The position numbers and the translations under genes were made by a program. 22,632 nt of DNA from Nemertoderma westbladi (Eukaryota > Xenacoelomorpha > Nemertodermatida > Nemertodermatidae): positions 1 to 22,632 of the forward strand of contig JAUCBJ010001259.1 of the NCBI GenBank assembly GCA_032718475.1, read 5' to 3'. The notes below the pieces were generated by a model. That model saw only the letters and a program-made list of their open reading frames with translations, was not told the origin of the DNA and ran no database searches. This document shows positions 10,021 to 19,200 of this stretch, piece after piece. Position 1 is the first letter of the stretch. Each line of letters starts with the position of its first letter.

Positions 10021-10953
10021 TTGAGTTAATAGCAATGAATGACTACAAACATAACATAAACAATGCGTATAGCGTGTTTATTAAATTTATTTAATTTAAT
10101 TCAAAACATTAAAGGAAATGAGCACATTAAGGCGTTTTCTATCCAAAACAATACAAGCAATTTCATTTCATTTGCGTTCAATTTCCGCCAATATCTGTAA
10201 AAATTATGTATATACATAAATTTCTACAAACTCAATTTTTATATATATATTTTTTTTTATTGATATTTATTTTCAAGTGTAACATTTGTAGATAAATTTT
10301 ATATTTAGTTTATAGGCGTTATTGATTTCATAATATTTATTATGTATTATTTTTACACTAATAATAATGTTTACATTTATTTCCATCGTTGATTTTATTA
10401 CCAATAAAAATTTACTGACGAATATATTCCATCCTTTACAAAACTCGTTATTGTTTAAGAAAACAGGTGTGTTGGATTGAATAAAAATTGTGTATTATAT
10501 CATCTATATGTGTTATGCGAAAGTTATCGAAAAGGTTAAAGTAGGGGTGAACACTATCCATTCACTGATAGGGTGCACATAATTGTCGTTTATAATTAAA
10601 ATAATTGCCGTTTAATTCCAAATATCCTTTCGCGAAATATAAATTCACTGACTCAGTAGGGGCTAACCCGTAACTATCGTATAGTTACGGGATAATACCA
10701 CAAAACTGAGTTCCTCCTTGTTTTGGCAGAACACCATAAGTCAGAATTATTACAAAAAAACCGCAATATATTGCAAAGGTGATTCTAAATTAAATTGAAA
10801 GTTTATTTATATGAATTCTATATATATTTAGTTGTCAAAAAACACAATAACAAGTAAACTAAGGCATCTCTCTAAAAAATAAACAGTTTTTATCGATTAT
10901 CTCAGAACTACAAAAATCGAACCTAGGGGGTTCTGCCTTGAAGGTGACGTCAT
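10021..10953 (+). other. 3' flank of the dynein gene with poly(A) signals; otherwise AT-rich, no gene seen
   Basis: AT-rich sequence follows the dynein stop codon with no coding frame of note. Two canonical AATAAA hexamers, at 10403-10408 and 10480-10485, could direct polyadenylation of the dynein transcript and would give a 3' UTR of roughly 400-490 bases. No genomic poly(A) tract and no flanking direct repeat, which would mark a recent retrocopy, is visible after the stop codon. Confidence 0.5.
10651..10713. repeat. Short inverted repeat (hairpin)
   Basis: Bases 10667-10677 (CCCGTAACTAT) and 10681-10691 (ATAGTTACGGG) are perfect reverse complements separated by CGT. The dyad continues less perfectly outward to ACTCAG near 10651 and CTGAGT near 10708, giving an interrupted stem of about 30 bp. 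Function is unknown; it may be a small foldback or MITE relic. Confidence 0.7.
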
Positions 10954-12243
10954 GCGGGCCTAGTAAGCTACTACTATTGATTGAATAGATAGGCCCAAAC
11001 TGCACAGAAGTATATTACTTGCTAAATTTATTACTCTCTCACTCTATCTCAGACAGTAATCAAACATCAACTGTTAGTTTATATAATGTATTACCCCGAC
11101 AGCTGAATAGCTCTTCCCAGTGAATCCTAAGGGAATATCTATAAGGTTACTCACTGCTATGTTAGGTGGGAGGCCAGCTGATTGAATTGTAAGCACTGGG
11201 ACATTCGAATGTTTTATAGGTTGATGATAATGAATGAGGAGGGACCAAACTACACTAAATTTGTCTAGGGACGGTCTCCTTATAACCTGCTTGCTGGCTT
11301 TTCTAGTTGAATCATATTATTCTACAACCATAGACGAATTTGTACGTTTTTTTGTCGAACCAACAAATTTTGGCGACTTTATGTGCGACATTGGCGATAT
11401 TTGAAAAGATTCTGAGGCTCAAATATGTTGCTAAAATGACTGAATAGCCCAAATAAAAAGTTGGTGCATACTCGACGAGTTGAAATCGGTGAAATTCGAC
11501 ATTAAATTTTCAAAACCGCTATTTTTCAGTGACGAATATAAAAATATAAACAAAAAATATACAGTCTTGTGCGCAACCAAAATTTATGTAGAATTTGTTA
11601 TTAAAATTTTTGCGTACCTGCTTGAGTTTTTGAGATATTGGATGGTTATACATACACACACACACCCCCACACACACCTACACCCCCTCAGTGTCTTTGA
11701 ACGGCTCAATTCTTGACAAGAACTACCCTGGCTTATTAATAGGCAGGTTAATTATAAATTATACAATAAATTATTGTTTTATATCGACAATTTAAATTAA
11801 TTGATTGAATATTTTTGTCTAATTTTTAAATGTACAGGCCAGAGAGCTTAACTTTTACAGGCTGTAATATAACTAAAAGCCAGCAAGTTGGTGGCTACAG
11901 TATAAGACAAACATAGTATAGTTGGGTCTCTCCTCATTGAACAGCTTTGCTTACAGTCTGAGAGAGAGAAATTCCAGCCCCTAAATGTCATTATTATAAA
12001 ACATTTGAACGGTGTTTATAATTTAATCAGCTTGTGTCCCACCTCCTAGCAGTGAGTAACCCTATAGATATTCCCATAGGATTCACTGGGAAGATCTATT
12101 CAGCTGGCGGGCTAATACATTACAATGTTTGCTTTATGTCTGGGATCTAGAGAGATAGAGTAATAAACTTATTGGCAAGTAATGCACTTCTCCGCAGTTT
12201 GGGCCTATCTATTCAATCAATAGTAGTAGCTTACTAGGCCCGC
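10954..12243. mobile_element. Foldback / long-TIR non-autonomous DNA element (about 1.3 kb)
   Basis: The left arm (10954 to about 11310) and right arm (about 11870-12243) are reverse complements. The outer ~45 bases, GCGGGCCTAGTAAGC through GATAGGCCC, are essentially identical, and the homology carries on with scattered changes and indels to the inner GCTGGCTTTT / AAAAGCCAGC. Each arm is flanked externally by CAT (10951-10953 and 12244-12246), a possible 3-bp target duplication of the kind made by PIF/Harbinger-type transposases. The ~560-bp centre holds no transposase, only AT-rich DNA and a (CA)n/C-rich microsatellite at about 11654-11690. The arms have diverged in sequence, so the insertion is not very recent. 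It could instead be two inverted copies of an unrelated repeat. Confidence 0.7.
11652..11690 (+). repeat. CA-rich microsatellite
   Basis: Short runs of CA interrupted by C tracts lie in the centre of the foldback element. They make the only low-complexity patch between its arms and explain the short His/Thr/Pro-rich frame that crosses them. Confidence 0.85.
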
Positions 12244-12962
12244 CATGTTGCTGCTGAGGCTACGTCAATCTTAGCCTCTAGAACATCAGAGGGCCCTGTA
12301 CCATGGTATGGAATGAAGGTGAACCACAATCCGAGCAAGTCTCTTTGGTCCTGGTTGAGGAGTATTTTAGAAAGGTTATTTACTGGTGCCTGCAGAATGG
12401 GAAATGGATTCGTAGATTGAGGGTGGGAGGGGTCCAAATCACGGAAACGTTGGTTGGACGCAACTCGTCCATTTGCTGCATCTAAATAGCGACTCATAAC
12501 TTCCCGTCCCATCTCAAAAGAAAACTTGTATTCCAGACGTTGGCACGCAACCTCCAACTCACGCTCACCAACCAATGGTAGCCAGGCGTTTAGATACTGC
12601 GTAGCGATATAGTTGCCGCTGTTGATAGCATCCTGTTCGAGACGGGAAAGGCATTTGCTAAACGCAATCTTTAATCTCCTGAGCGATTTATACTTTAGGT
12701 TGAGCTCTTGCCGAAATATTATCGTTAAAAGTCCCTTATATAACGTTGGATAGAATTTAATAATTTGTTGCAGTCGTGCTGCCATAAATTGCGGCGGGAA
12801 ACCAGCACGGCGGCAATCTTTAAAATAGTCGATTTGTATCACGGTACGGGTTTGTTTGATTTTTAAATTTAAACAATTCCTGACATCAGTAGTAGCCCTT
12901 CGGTTAATATCAATCGAGTTAATGTAATGGAACGATGCCTTTCGTGGCGTAAGCATACTCAA
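12234..12962 (-). pseudogene. Penelope-like element fragment, N-terminal region
   Basis: This minus-strand frame of about 242 codons is open back to 13034. The first ATG is at 12954-12956. It encodes a basic, helical protein without a known catalytic domain. Near its C-terminal end is the pattern NLSKILLNQDQRDLLGLWFTFIP, which resembles the 'NLS..L...LLS.GL.F.PTP' segment preceding the reverse-transcriptase domain of Penelope-like proteins. That resemblance, plus a Penelope-type GIY-YIG fragment 0.8 kb away on the same strand, is the basis for the call. The frame ends at TAG (12234-12236) inside the inverted-repeat arm of the neighbouring foldback element, so the RT domain is missing. It could alternatively be an unrelated repeat ORF. 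Confidence 0.5.
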
Positions 12963-13755
12963 ATTATAAATATTAATGACGAGTAAGGGTCTTGAGCCAC
13001 GGCTAATATAAAATATTGTTAGTTTACCATATAGCTATTTCACTCTTCCCGCGCGTCTTCAGTGGTATATTATTTTAAACACAATATCAATATAATTTAA
13101 CTAAAACAACCAATTCAAAACCTACAAAGATATATACAAAACCGATACCGTTATGGTACTGTATAGTGTACAGTAGTTATGACTATTTTAATAGAGATAT
13201 TAGCTGTGTAAAGTGGCAGACCGGTAGAAGAAGTTGAGCATGGTTTGAAATTATATCGGAAATTCATAATGCACCAAAACTAACTCAAATCAAAATTTAA
13301 AATAAAGGTATTAAAATGTTAAAAACTTTTAAAAAATTAATTGTACATAAAAACTAAACCAATGGTGTACCCTATCCTGCTATTAAGTAGAATATCTATA
13401 AAAACAAATAAGGGCTAATAAAGTAATAAAACAACAGTGATATAGTGTATACGAAGGACATGTGTATAAAAACATATAAAAAAAACCTCAGAAATAAAAG
13501 CAGTAATAGAATCTTTAAAATTAATTAAATAAAACTAACAGAATGATTGAGTAATACTAACTACGCCATAGGGTAAATATCCAGAGGGGCCAGCTATGCA
13601 AAAAGCAAATAGCAGCTGTATGACTGGAGTTGAAATATCATTAAGGCGGGCATGTGGGGCGAGCCACATAGTTAGCAAAACAATAAGATATAAAATAAAC
13701 CAAACCGATTAATACAAAATCCTAAGTAGAATATACAAAACAAAGTTCACATGTT
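12963..13755 (-). other. Spacer between two Penelope-like fragments (possible pLTR / 5' region)
   Basis: AT-rich, non-coding sequence lies between the C-terminal GIY-YIG fragment and the N-terminal fragment. In element sense (minus strand) it sits downstream of one copy's stop and upstream of the next copy's start, where Penelope-like elements carry their pseudo-LTR or promoter. I saw no convincing hammerhead ribozyme core and no repeat of this stretch elsewhere in the window. Confidence 0.35.
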
Positions 13756-14370
13756 TTAGTACAGACCAATACGGGGAACTACAGTATTAAGTGGCGGGCG
13801 ATGCAAGTTAATTAGAACCGCTTCAGAGTGAATCCACCGCTTGTGGTTCGTAAACCTTTTAGAACATGTAATATTGAGCGCACCGATCCCACAAATAACA
13901 AAGTGTTGCAGTAGCAAGACTTCAGGACTCGATAAATCGACTCCTAGCCCCTTGCCAGCTGCGTCATTTATGGCACTACGGTGACCTCGGAGGCGCTCAT
14001 GTAAACACTGTTCTGTCTGGCCGAGATACCACAAGTGTGGATGCAGTTTACATTTGATAAAATAAATCACATTAAATGATTTGCAGTTAAATCTCCCATG
14101 GATGGGGTCACCCCATGGTGTCCGGCCCGGCGCTGGTCTAGAACGGCCGAGCAGCATTTGCAACGAGGCCCATTGCAAGAGTGATTACCAAGAGACAGAG
14201 TTGGCTCGGACTTGGTGATCAACAGTTTTCCTAACGTTGGGAGGTTACGCGGGACCGTTTGGACACTAATACCTAGCGAACGCAAGTCAGAATTATATTT
14301 GCGGATAACGGGCGCTAGGACCGGCAGGAACTGTGGGGTCGTAGGGAGATATATTGTATCCTCGTTCCAA
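13756..14370 (-). pseudogene. Penelope-like element fragment: zinc-knuckle plus GIY-YIG endonuclease, frameshifted
   Basis: This is the C-terminal end of a Penelope-like retroelement protein, whose GIY-YIG nuclease nicks target DNA for reverse transcription. The first frame (about 14370 to 14110, minus) reads FLPVLAPVIRKYNSDLRSLGI and then the cysteine motif CNGPRCKCC. A second frame continues with HGRFNCKSFNVIYFIKC, WYLGQT, the basic helix ERLRGHR, and IHSEAVLI with a following LN, and stops at 13756. Tyr, Tyr, Arg, His, Glu and Asn of the nuclease fold are all present. The two frames overlap and must be joined by a frameshift between the Cys motif and HGRF (about 14095-14150), so the copy is broken. 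No reverse-transcriptase domain precedes it, because the frame closes at 14373; it is a 5'-truncated copy. Confidence 0.85.
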
Positions 14371-15285
14371 TGTTAGTTTCTAAATTTCGATACAATTATA
14401 TTTTGGTGAGTTTGGTACAGTAGTTCAGTTCTTCCATCACCTTCACTACTATTTAGCTCTCTGTTTGTATTGTTATTAATTGCTTGCTTATCACGGCACT
14501 ATTTTGGCAAGCCAATATCATACTGATCATGGCAACTAACACAATTTAATGTTGTACAGTGTACAGACAGTAAAACCAAACACGCCGTCCCGCGTCCCGC
14601 GGGCACCAAAATAAGGTATGGATATAAACTAAAGTAAAGGTAAAAGTAAAGATGACTAAATCATCACAGTTAATCACTTGCGGGTTAAAATTATTATGCC
14701 GCGTTCTTTGTTAAGTTCAACCTCTTTAATCCATATTCCACTTAATCACAATGAGGCTTTGTGTTTTAGCCTGTTTGTAGCCCGCTTTGAGTTGGAGCTG
14801 TAGGAAATACTCGCGTATGATTGGCTAACTGAAATCTGAATAAGAATGCTGGAAACATTCGTCCCATTTCTGAACAAACGATAATACATATTACAGATGT
14901 ACAGTATTACACCGATCATTGCATAATTATGGTTGCATTAACTGCTCAACTCCAATCCGGAAACATTTCCAGCATTCTATTATACAGTAAAATGGGGGAA
15001 TTTTTACACTGCGCTGACTTCATATTACCTGCTTTGCTTACAGTCAGTAGTCAGAGTCTGACCAGTAGACAGTTATACTGCAGTACTGTTATAATGTTGT
15101 ACTACTGGTACTGGGTACCTCTGACTGTCTGTACCTAGTGCCTAGTGCAGTGCAGCAGTCAGGCAGTCAGGCGGTAGGCTACAGAAACAAAGAGAAGTAC
15201 CTTGTAACCTCTAACCTGACTGAGTGACTGCCCAACAGTTTATAGACTGATAGACAGATAAGAGTACGGTGCAGCTGTACAGGCG

Positions 15286-15901
15286 TAGGCCTACTGCAGT
15301 ACTGGCAGACTGAGGTGGGGCTGCTGGAGTACAGCTAACAGCGGTCTGGCAGTAGGCCTACCTGACACTCTGACATTGGAGTAGTGCAGTAGTGGCAGAG
15401 CAGCAGAGTGAGTACTGCTGTACTGTGCACTGTGGTCGTACAGTCGTAGCTCGTACAGTCGTACCGGTCTGCCGGTAGGACGTACTGACGTCTGGACGTT
15501 GGTCGTACAAGACATGCGATAGAGACACAAGACAGCCTCAACAGATCTGCCACAGCCAATCCTGCAATCAAACAGATCAAATAGGCCTACTCACTACTCA
15601 CTCATCATGTCATATGGGTGTCTATGTCTAACCTAATCTGCCAAACAACAGAACAAGAAGGAAAGTTAGGCTGTTACGTAACCTGACAGAATCTTAATCT
15701 TACTGGTTTAATGTTTAATATTGAGGTGCTGAGGTGGGGGAAGCAGAAGCTTATCCTATTGTGTAGGCCTATTGGTTCTGTTTTCTGTTTCTGTTACTGC
15801 TGCTTAGGTCAGTAGGTAGGTAGCTGGGTAGGCCTACTGTCCTGCTGTCACAGTGTCAGACTGTTTGTTTATTAGGCCAAATTATTCAGTTATTAGGCCT
15901 A
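15286..15901. repeat. Cluster of TAGGCCTA palindromic octamers in CAGT-rich cryptic simple sequence
   Basis: Six exact TAGGCCTA octamers start at 15286, 15353, 15582, 15764, 15829 and 15894, several extended to GTAGGCCTAC. They sit in sequence built from CAGT, ACTG and GTAC words. Such a density is far above chance for an 8-mer in about 600 bp. It reflects either local slippage or a regulatory word repeated upstream of the BAK-like gene. Confidence 0.8.
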
Positions 15902-15977
15902 CCCCTACAGTAACAGTGTAGAGCAGTAGAGTTTACGTTTCTATTTTTATTTTGCGATAAACTGATAAATTTATTTC

Positions 15978-15979
15978 AG
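15978..15979 (+). promoter_or_regulatory. Possible 3' splice site ahead of the first coding exon
   Basis: TTTATTTCAG ending at 15979, with a branch-point-like CTGAT about 15 bases upstream, is a good acceptor. If used, the first coding exon would run 15980-16189 and an upstream non-coding exon would exist. This is inference from local sequence only. Confidence 0.35.
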
Positions 15980-16031
15980 TTGGATTGGATTTCTTCTTTC
16001 GCCTCGCCTATATCTGTGAAACTCGCAGTTT

Positions 16032-16189
16032 ATGTCTTCCAAAGACGACGGTTCAGGTGATGCGGGAGGTGGGGATTATCCACAGCCGAACAGAAGTTCC
16101 AGTTCGAACGATGGTACCGGTAGTTCTAGAACGCAGACACTAACTCTCCCTCGGGACCCACAGCAAGATGAAACCGACGAACTTGTTAG
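16032..16189 (+). CDS. BAK1: BAK-like pro-apoptotic BCL-2 family gene, coding exon 1
   Basis: This is the start of a BAK-type mitochondrial pore-forming protein. ATG 16032 is the first Met after an in-frame TGA (16017-16019). The N-terminus is Ser/Gly/Asp-rich and presumably disordered, then turns into QQDETDELV, which matches the start of BAK helix 1 (vertebrate QDTEEVFRSYVFYR). A donor AG|GTTGGT ends the exon at 16189 in phase 2. Joined to the acceptor at 20420 it gives DELVRGFMYYRMEHEQ across the junction, which lines up with the BAK helix-1 segment with no gap. The frame runs on to a stop at 16235, but the BAK match is lost after the donor, so that extension is taken as intron. The join is inferred from phase and homology, without transcript evidence. 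Confidence 0.75.
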
Positions 16190-16280
16190 GTTGGTCGACG
16201 CCTCGACGGTATCTAATAATACTGTAGTAAACTGAATATAAACCTCCTTTTAGTAGGTTTATTCACACTACCGATACAGT

Positions 16281-19200
16281 TGGAATTGGAATTGGAATTA
16301 TTTATTTGACAAACGAAGTAAAGTATAGACATACCGACATATAAGTAGATATAAACACAACCATTAAGAAAATTATATACTGTATGGTAAGGCAGAGTGC
16401 AAATTACGTACATAAATTAAATTAGATACAATTATTTTCTTCTTTCGGTTTGTAGTTCAAATTAAACAATTATATAATTCTGTCAGGCTAAAAACGTGTT
16501 TCGGTTAGGCAAGTGTATAAAAGTTAAAAAAAAAAAAAAAGAGGTGATAAATTCAGAAATATACCGAAAAATTAAGAAGGTTAAGGTGACGCACCATATT
16601 TGGGAATGCAAAAATAATTAAAAATTATAATATATTTTATACAGTATAGAGCAGTAATTGCACGGCAGAGTAGAGTAAATAGTTCTGAATCGTCATAGTG
16701 TAAGCTTTGTTTGTCCAGGATTACCCTGAGAGACATAGTCTCATTTCCACAGGGGTCCTGTAGATTGGGGTTTAGAATAAAAGGTATAAGGTCGTGCTCT
16801 CATGCAGGATAAAAATTCTAAAATAATGTATAAATCAAAAATATAAAACATTTACTATTAAATAAAAATTCTAAAAATGGATCTTCAATCTTTTGTTTGA
16901 GTTAATGTGGAAGGTCAAATGATATAAAATATAAAATATAGATGGTAAAAAATTAAAAGTTACTTATATGACGACAATTCATTGGTGGATAAAAGTTCTA
17001 AAAAGTGATCCTTTAACTTATGCTTAAAACTTTCCACACTCCTAATTTCTTTGATCGCATTGGGGAGTTTATTCCACAGATATGGGCCAAGGTAGGAGAA
17101 CGACTGTGTGGCTGCTACCGTGTGTTTCTGGGGTAGTAAAGCGTGTGCGGCTCCGTTACGTAGGAGGTGAGAAGGTTCAGTAAAGATAACCATGTCGCGC
17201 ATATAAGCCGGGGCTGTCTTTGCGTGGATATTAAACATGTGGGTTAATATTATCTGGTGGGTACGTTCGGTAATTGGAAGCCAGTTTATATCTACAAAAT
17301 GGGCAGCACCGATATGCGCTCGAGAGTCAAGTCCCAGGCAGAACCTGATGCACTTGCGTTGGAGTGCATCGACTTGATTACGTAGACGACTCGCAGCACT
17401 CGGATACCAGCAAGGGGCTGAAAAGTCTATAAGCGGCTGTATCAGTGAGTTGCAAAGCAACCGACGCAGGGGTTTGTCAAGGACTTGCGAATTCCGATAA
17501 AGGAATTTGAGACATGCGTTTCCCCTGCGTATAATTTTATGTGCGGACTCCGATCCGGATAAGGTTGGATCCATCACGTATCCCAAGTACTTTATGGTAT
17601 CTGTTGGTTCGAGTAGTTTATTTTTGTAGTAGACTTCAAGGTTTCCGGCTGATGCAATGCATTGGTGCGTTCCAAAAAGGAAGACCTCGAATTTCCCAGG
17701 GTGTATACTGAGGCGATTATCAACTGCCCAATCAGCTACGCGCGACAGAGTTTCAGTAAGGCATGCAGAAATTTCTTCGCAGTTGTCTCCGGCTTTGATG
17801 AGGTTGGTATCGTCAGCATACTTCAGTGCAGTGGCGGATTCGTGGCAGGCAGTTTTGGCTGGGCTGGCATTATTGACGTCGTTAGTCTGGGATGCTGTTT
17901 TCAACAAGGATTTGACAGGAGGCAAGGCAAGGTCTAAATCGTTCATATAGATCAGGAATAAGAGGACAGCAAGTAGGGCTCCTTGAGGAGTACCGCAGTC
18001 AATTCCAAGAGTTCTAGAACGAGAGTTTCCTACCTGGACAAACTGGGATCTGCCAGATAGGTATGATCGGAACCAGTTAACGCTATGATCATCCAGGCCA
18101 ATACACCTCAACTTGTGAAGCAGAATTTTGTGGTCGACCGTGTCGAACGCTTTTTGGAGGTCAATGGCAACCATCCCGACTATTTTCCCAGAATCCATAG
18201 CATCGCGGATGATATTGTCCAGATACATTAAGCAGGTTTGCACCGAGTGACCAGGTCGAAAGCCGGATTGTAGTAAATCTAGTATGTTGTTAGATATTAA
18301 ATAGGGCATAAGTTGATCGAACACAGTTTTTTCTAAAACTTTTGACATGATGACTAATAATGATATGGGGCGGAAGTTTGTGTCATGGGTTAGTATTCCT
18401 TTCTTAAATGCTGGTGCAACTTTGGCAACCTTGTATGGGTCAGGGAACACGGCTGATTTTATTGATAAGTTCACAATATGAGTTAAGTAGTTTTCAATAA
18501 TTGGGCATCCATCCTTTATAATTCTTGGACTAATAGAATCAGGCCCACTACTCTTGTGGATGTCGAGGCTCATAATGATTTTATTGATGTCTGAAAGATC
18601 TACGGGTTTCAAGGTGAAACTGCCTGGTTGGATTCCTTTTGCAGCATAGAACTCTTTAACAGCTACTCCATTGTAAATATTCGGTTGTGGTGGTAGTTTG
18701 TCTACAAGGTTTTTGGCAGCGTTGGTAAAATAATGGTTCATATGATTTGCAATAACTTCAGGATCGGTAGCCAGGGAACCATCCTCAGTTTTGATGGCTG
18801 CTATTCTGGTCGAGATTTTGGCTTTTTTTGAAGGTGCCCCCAGCGACTTTAGTACTTTCCAGAGTTCTTTGCTGTTGCATTTATTGTGTTCCAGACAGGT
18901 TTTGATATATGAAGATTTAGCAGTTCTAATATGTAATGTAACATCGTTGCGTAGGCGTTTGTAAGAGTTGTAGTTAGTTGGCGTTCTATGGTGATGGAAA
19001 ATATGTTGGGCTCTATTTCTAGCCTGAATCAGTGACATGATTTCAGGGGTAATCCATGACTCAGTTGATTGCTTGATGCGGATGCTCCTAATTGGTGCAA
19101 TTAGGTCAAGTGTGTTAGTTAATTCATCTGTGAGAATTTTAGCTGCAGTTTCAGAGTTAGTTGTGGTCAGAATTGATGGCAAAGTAGGGTTATTTTTAAG

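Larger units (their letters stand above)
14375..15979. other. Intergenic DNA upstream of the BAK-like gene; no gene seen
   Basis: No convincing coding region is seen; the open frames here are short and made of simple-sequence words. An inverted CCAAT box (ATTGGCTA) lies near 14819. AGAATGCTGGAAA near 14843 and TTTCCAGCATTCT near 14967 are a 13-base inverted pair. From about 15000 onward the sequence is crowded with CAGT/ACTG/GTAC words. Promoter activity for the downstream gene is plausible but not shown. Confidence 0.4.

Noticed and set aside
9419-10035. Antisense and alternative-frame ORFs across the dynein gene
   Set aside because: They are shadows of a strongly coding plus-strand frame and have no domain similarity.
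10915-10980. tRNA-like A box (TAGCTTACTAGG) and B box (GGTTCGATTTT) on the minus strand, suggesting a SINE
   Set aside because: The B box is incomplete and lies outside the repeated arm; the right-hand copy has no B box and no cloverleaf can be drawn.
11480-11716. 78-codon plus-strand frame with a His/Thr/Pro-rich tail
   Set aside because: The tail is the CA microsatellite and the rest is AT-rich repeat DNA without any recognisable domain.
13041-13075. Hammerhead-ribozyme-like core on the minus strand (CTGAAGA ... GAAA), as found in some Penelope-like elements
   Set aside because: The bases between the two core boxes do not form a stem II, and no cleavage-site partner strand pairs convincingly.
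15291-15580. Overlapping minus-strand frames of about 80 codons
   Set aside because: They are built from CAGT/GTAC simple-sequence words, with two frames open at once, which indicates composition and not coding.
16190-16235. Continuation of the exon-1 frame to its own stop, making a 67-residue protein
   Set aside because: The BAK match stops exactly at the GTTGGT donor and resumes in phase at 20420; the extension has no similarity.
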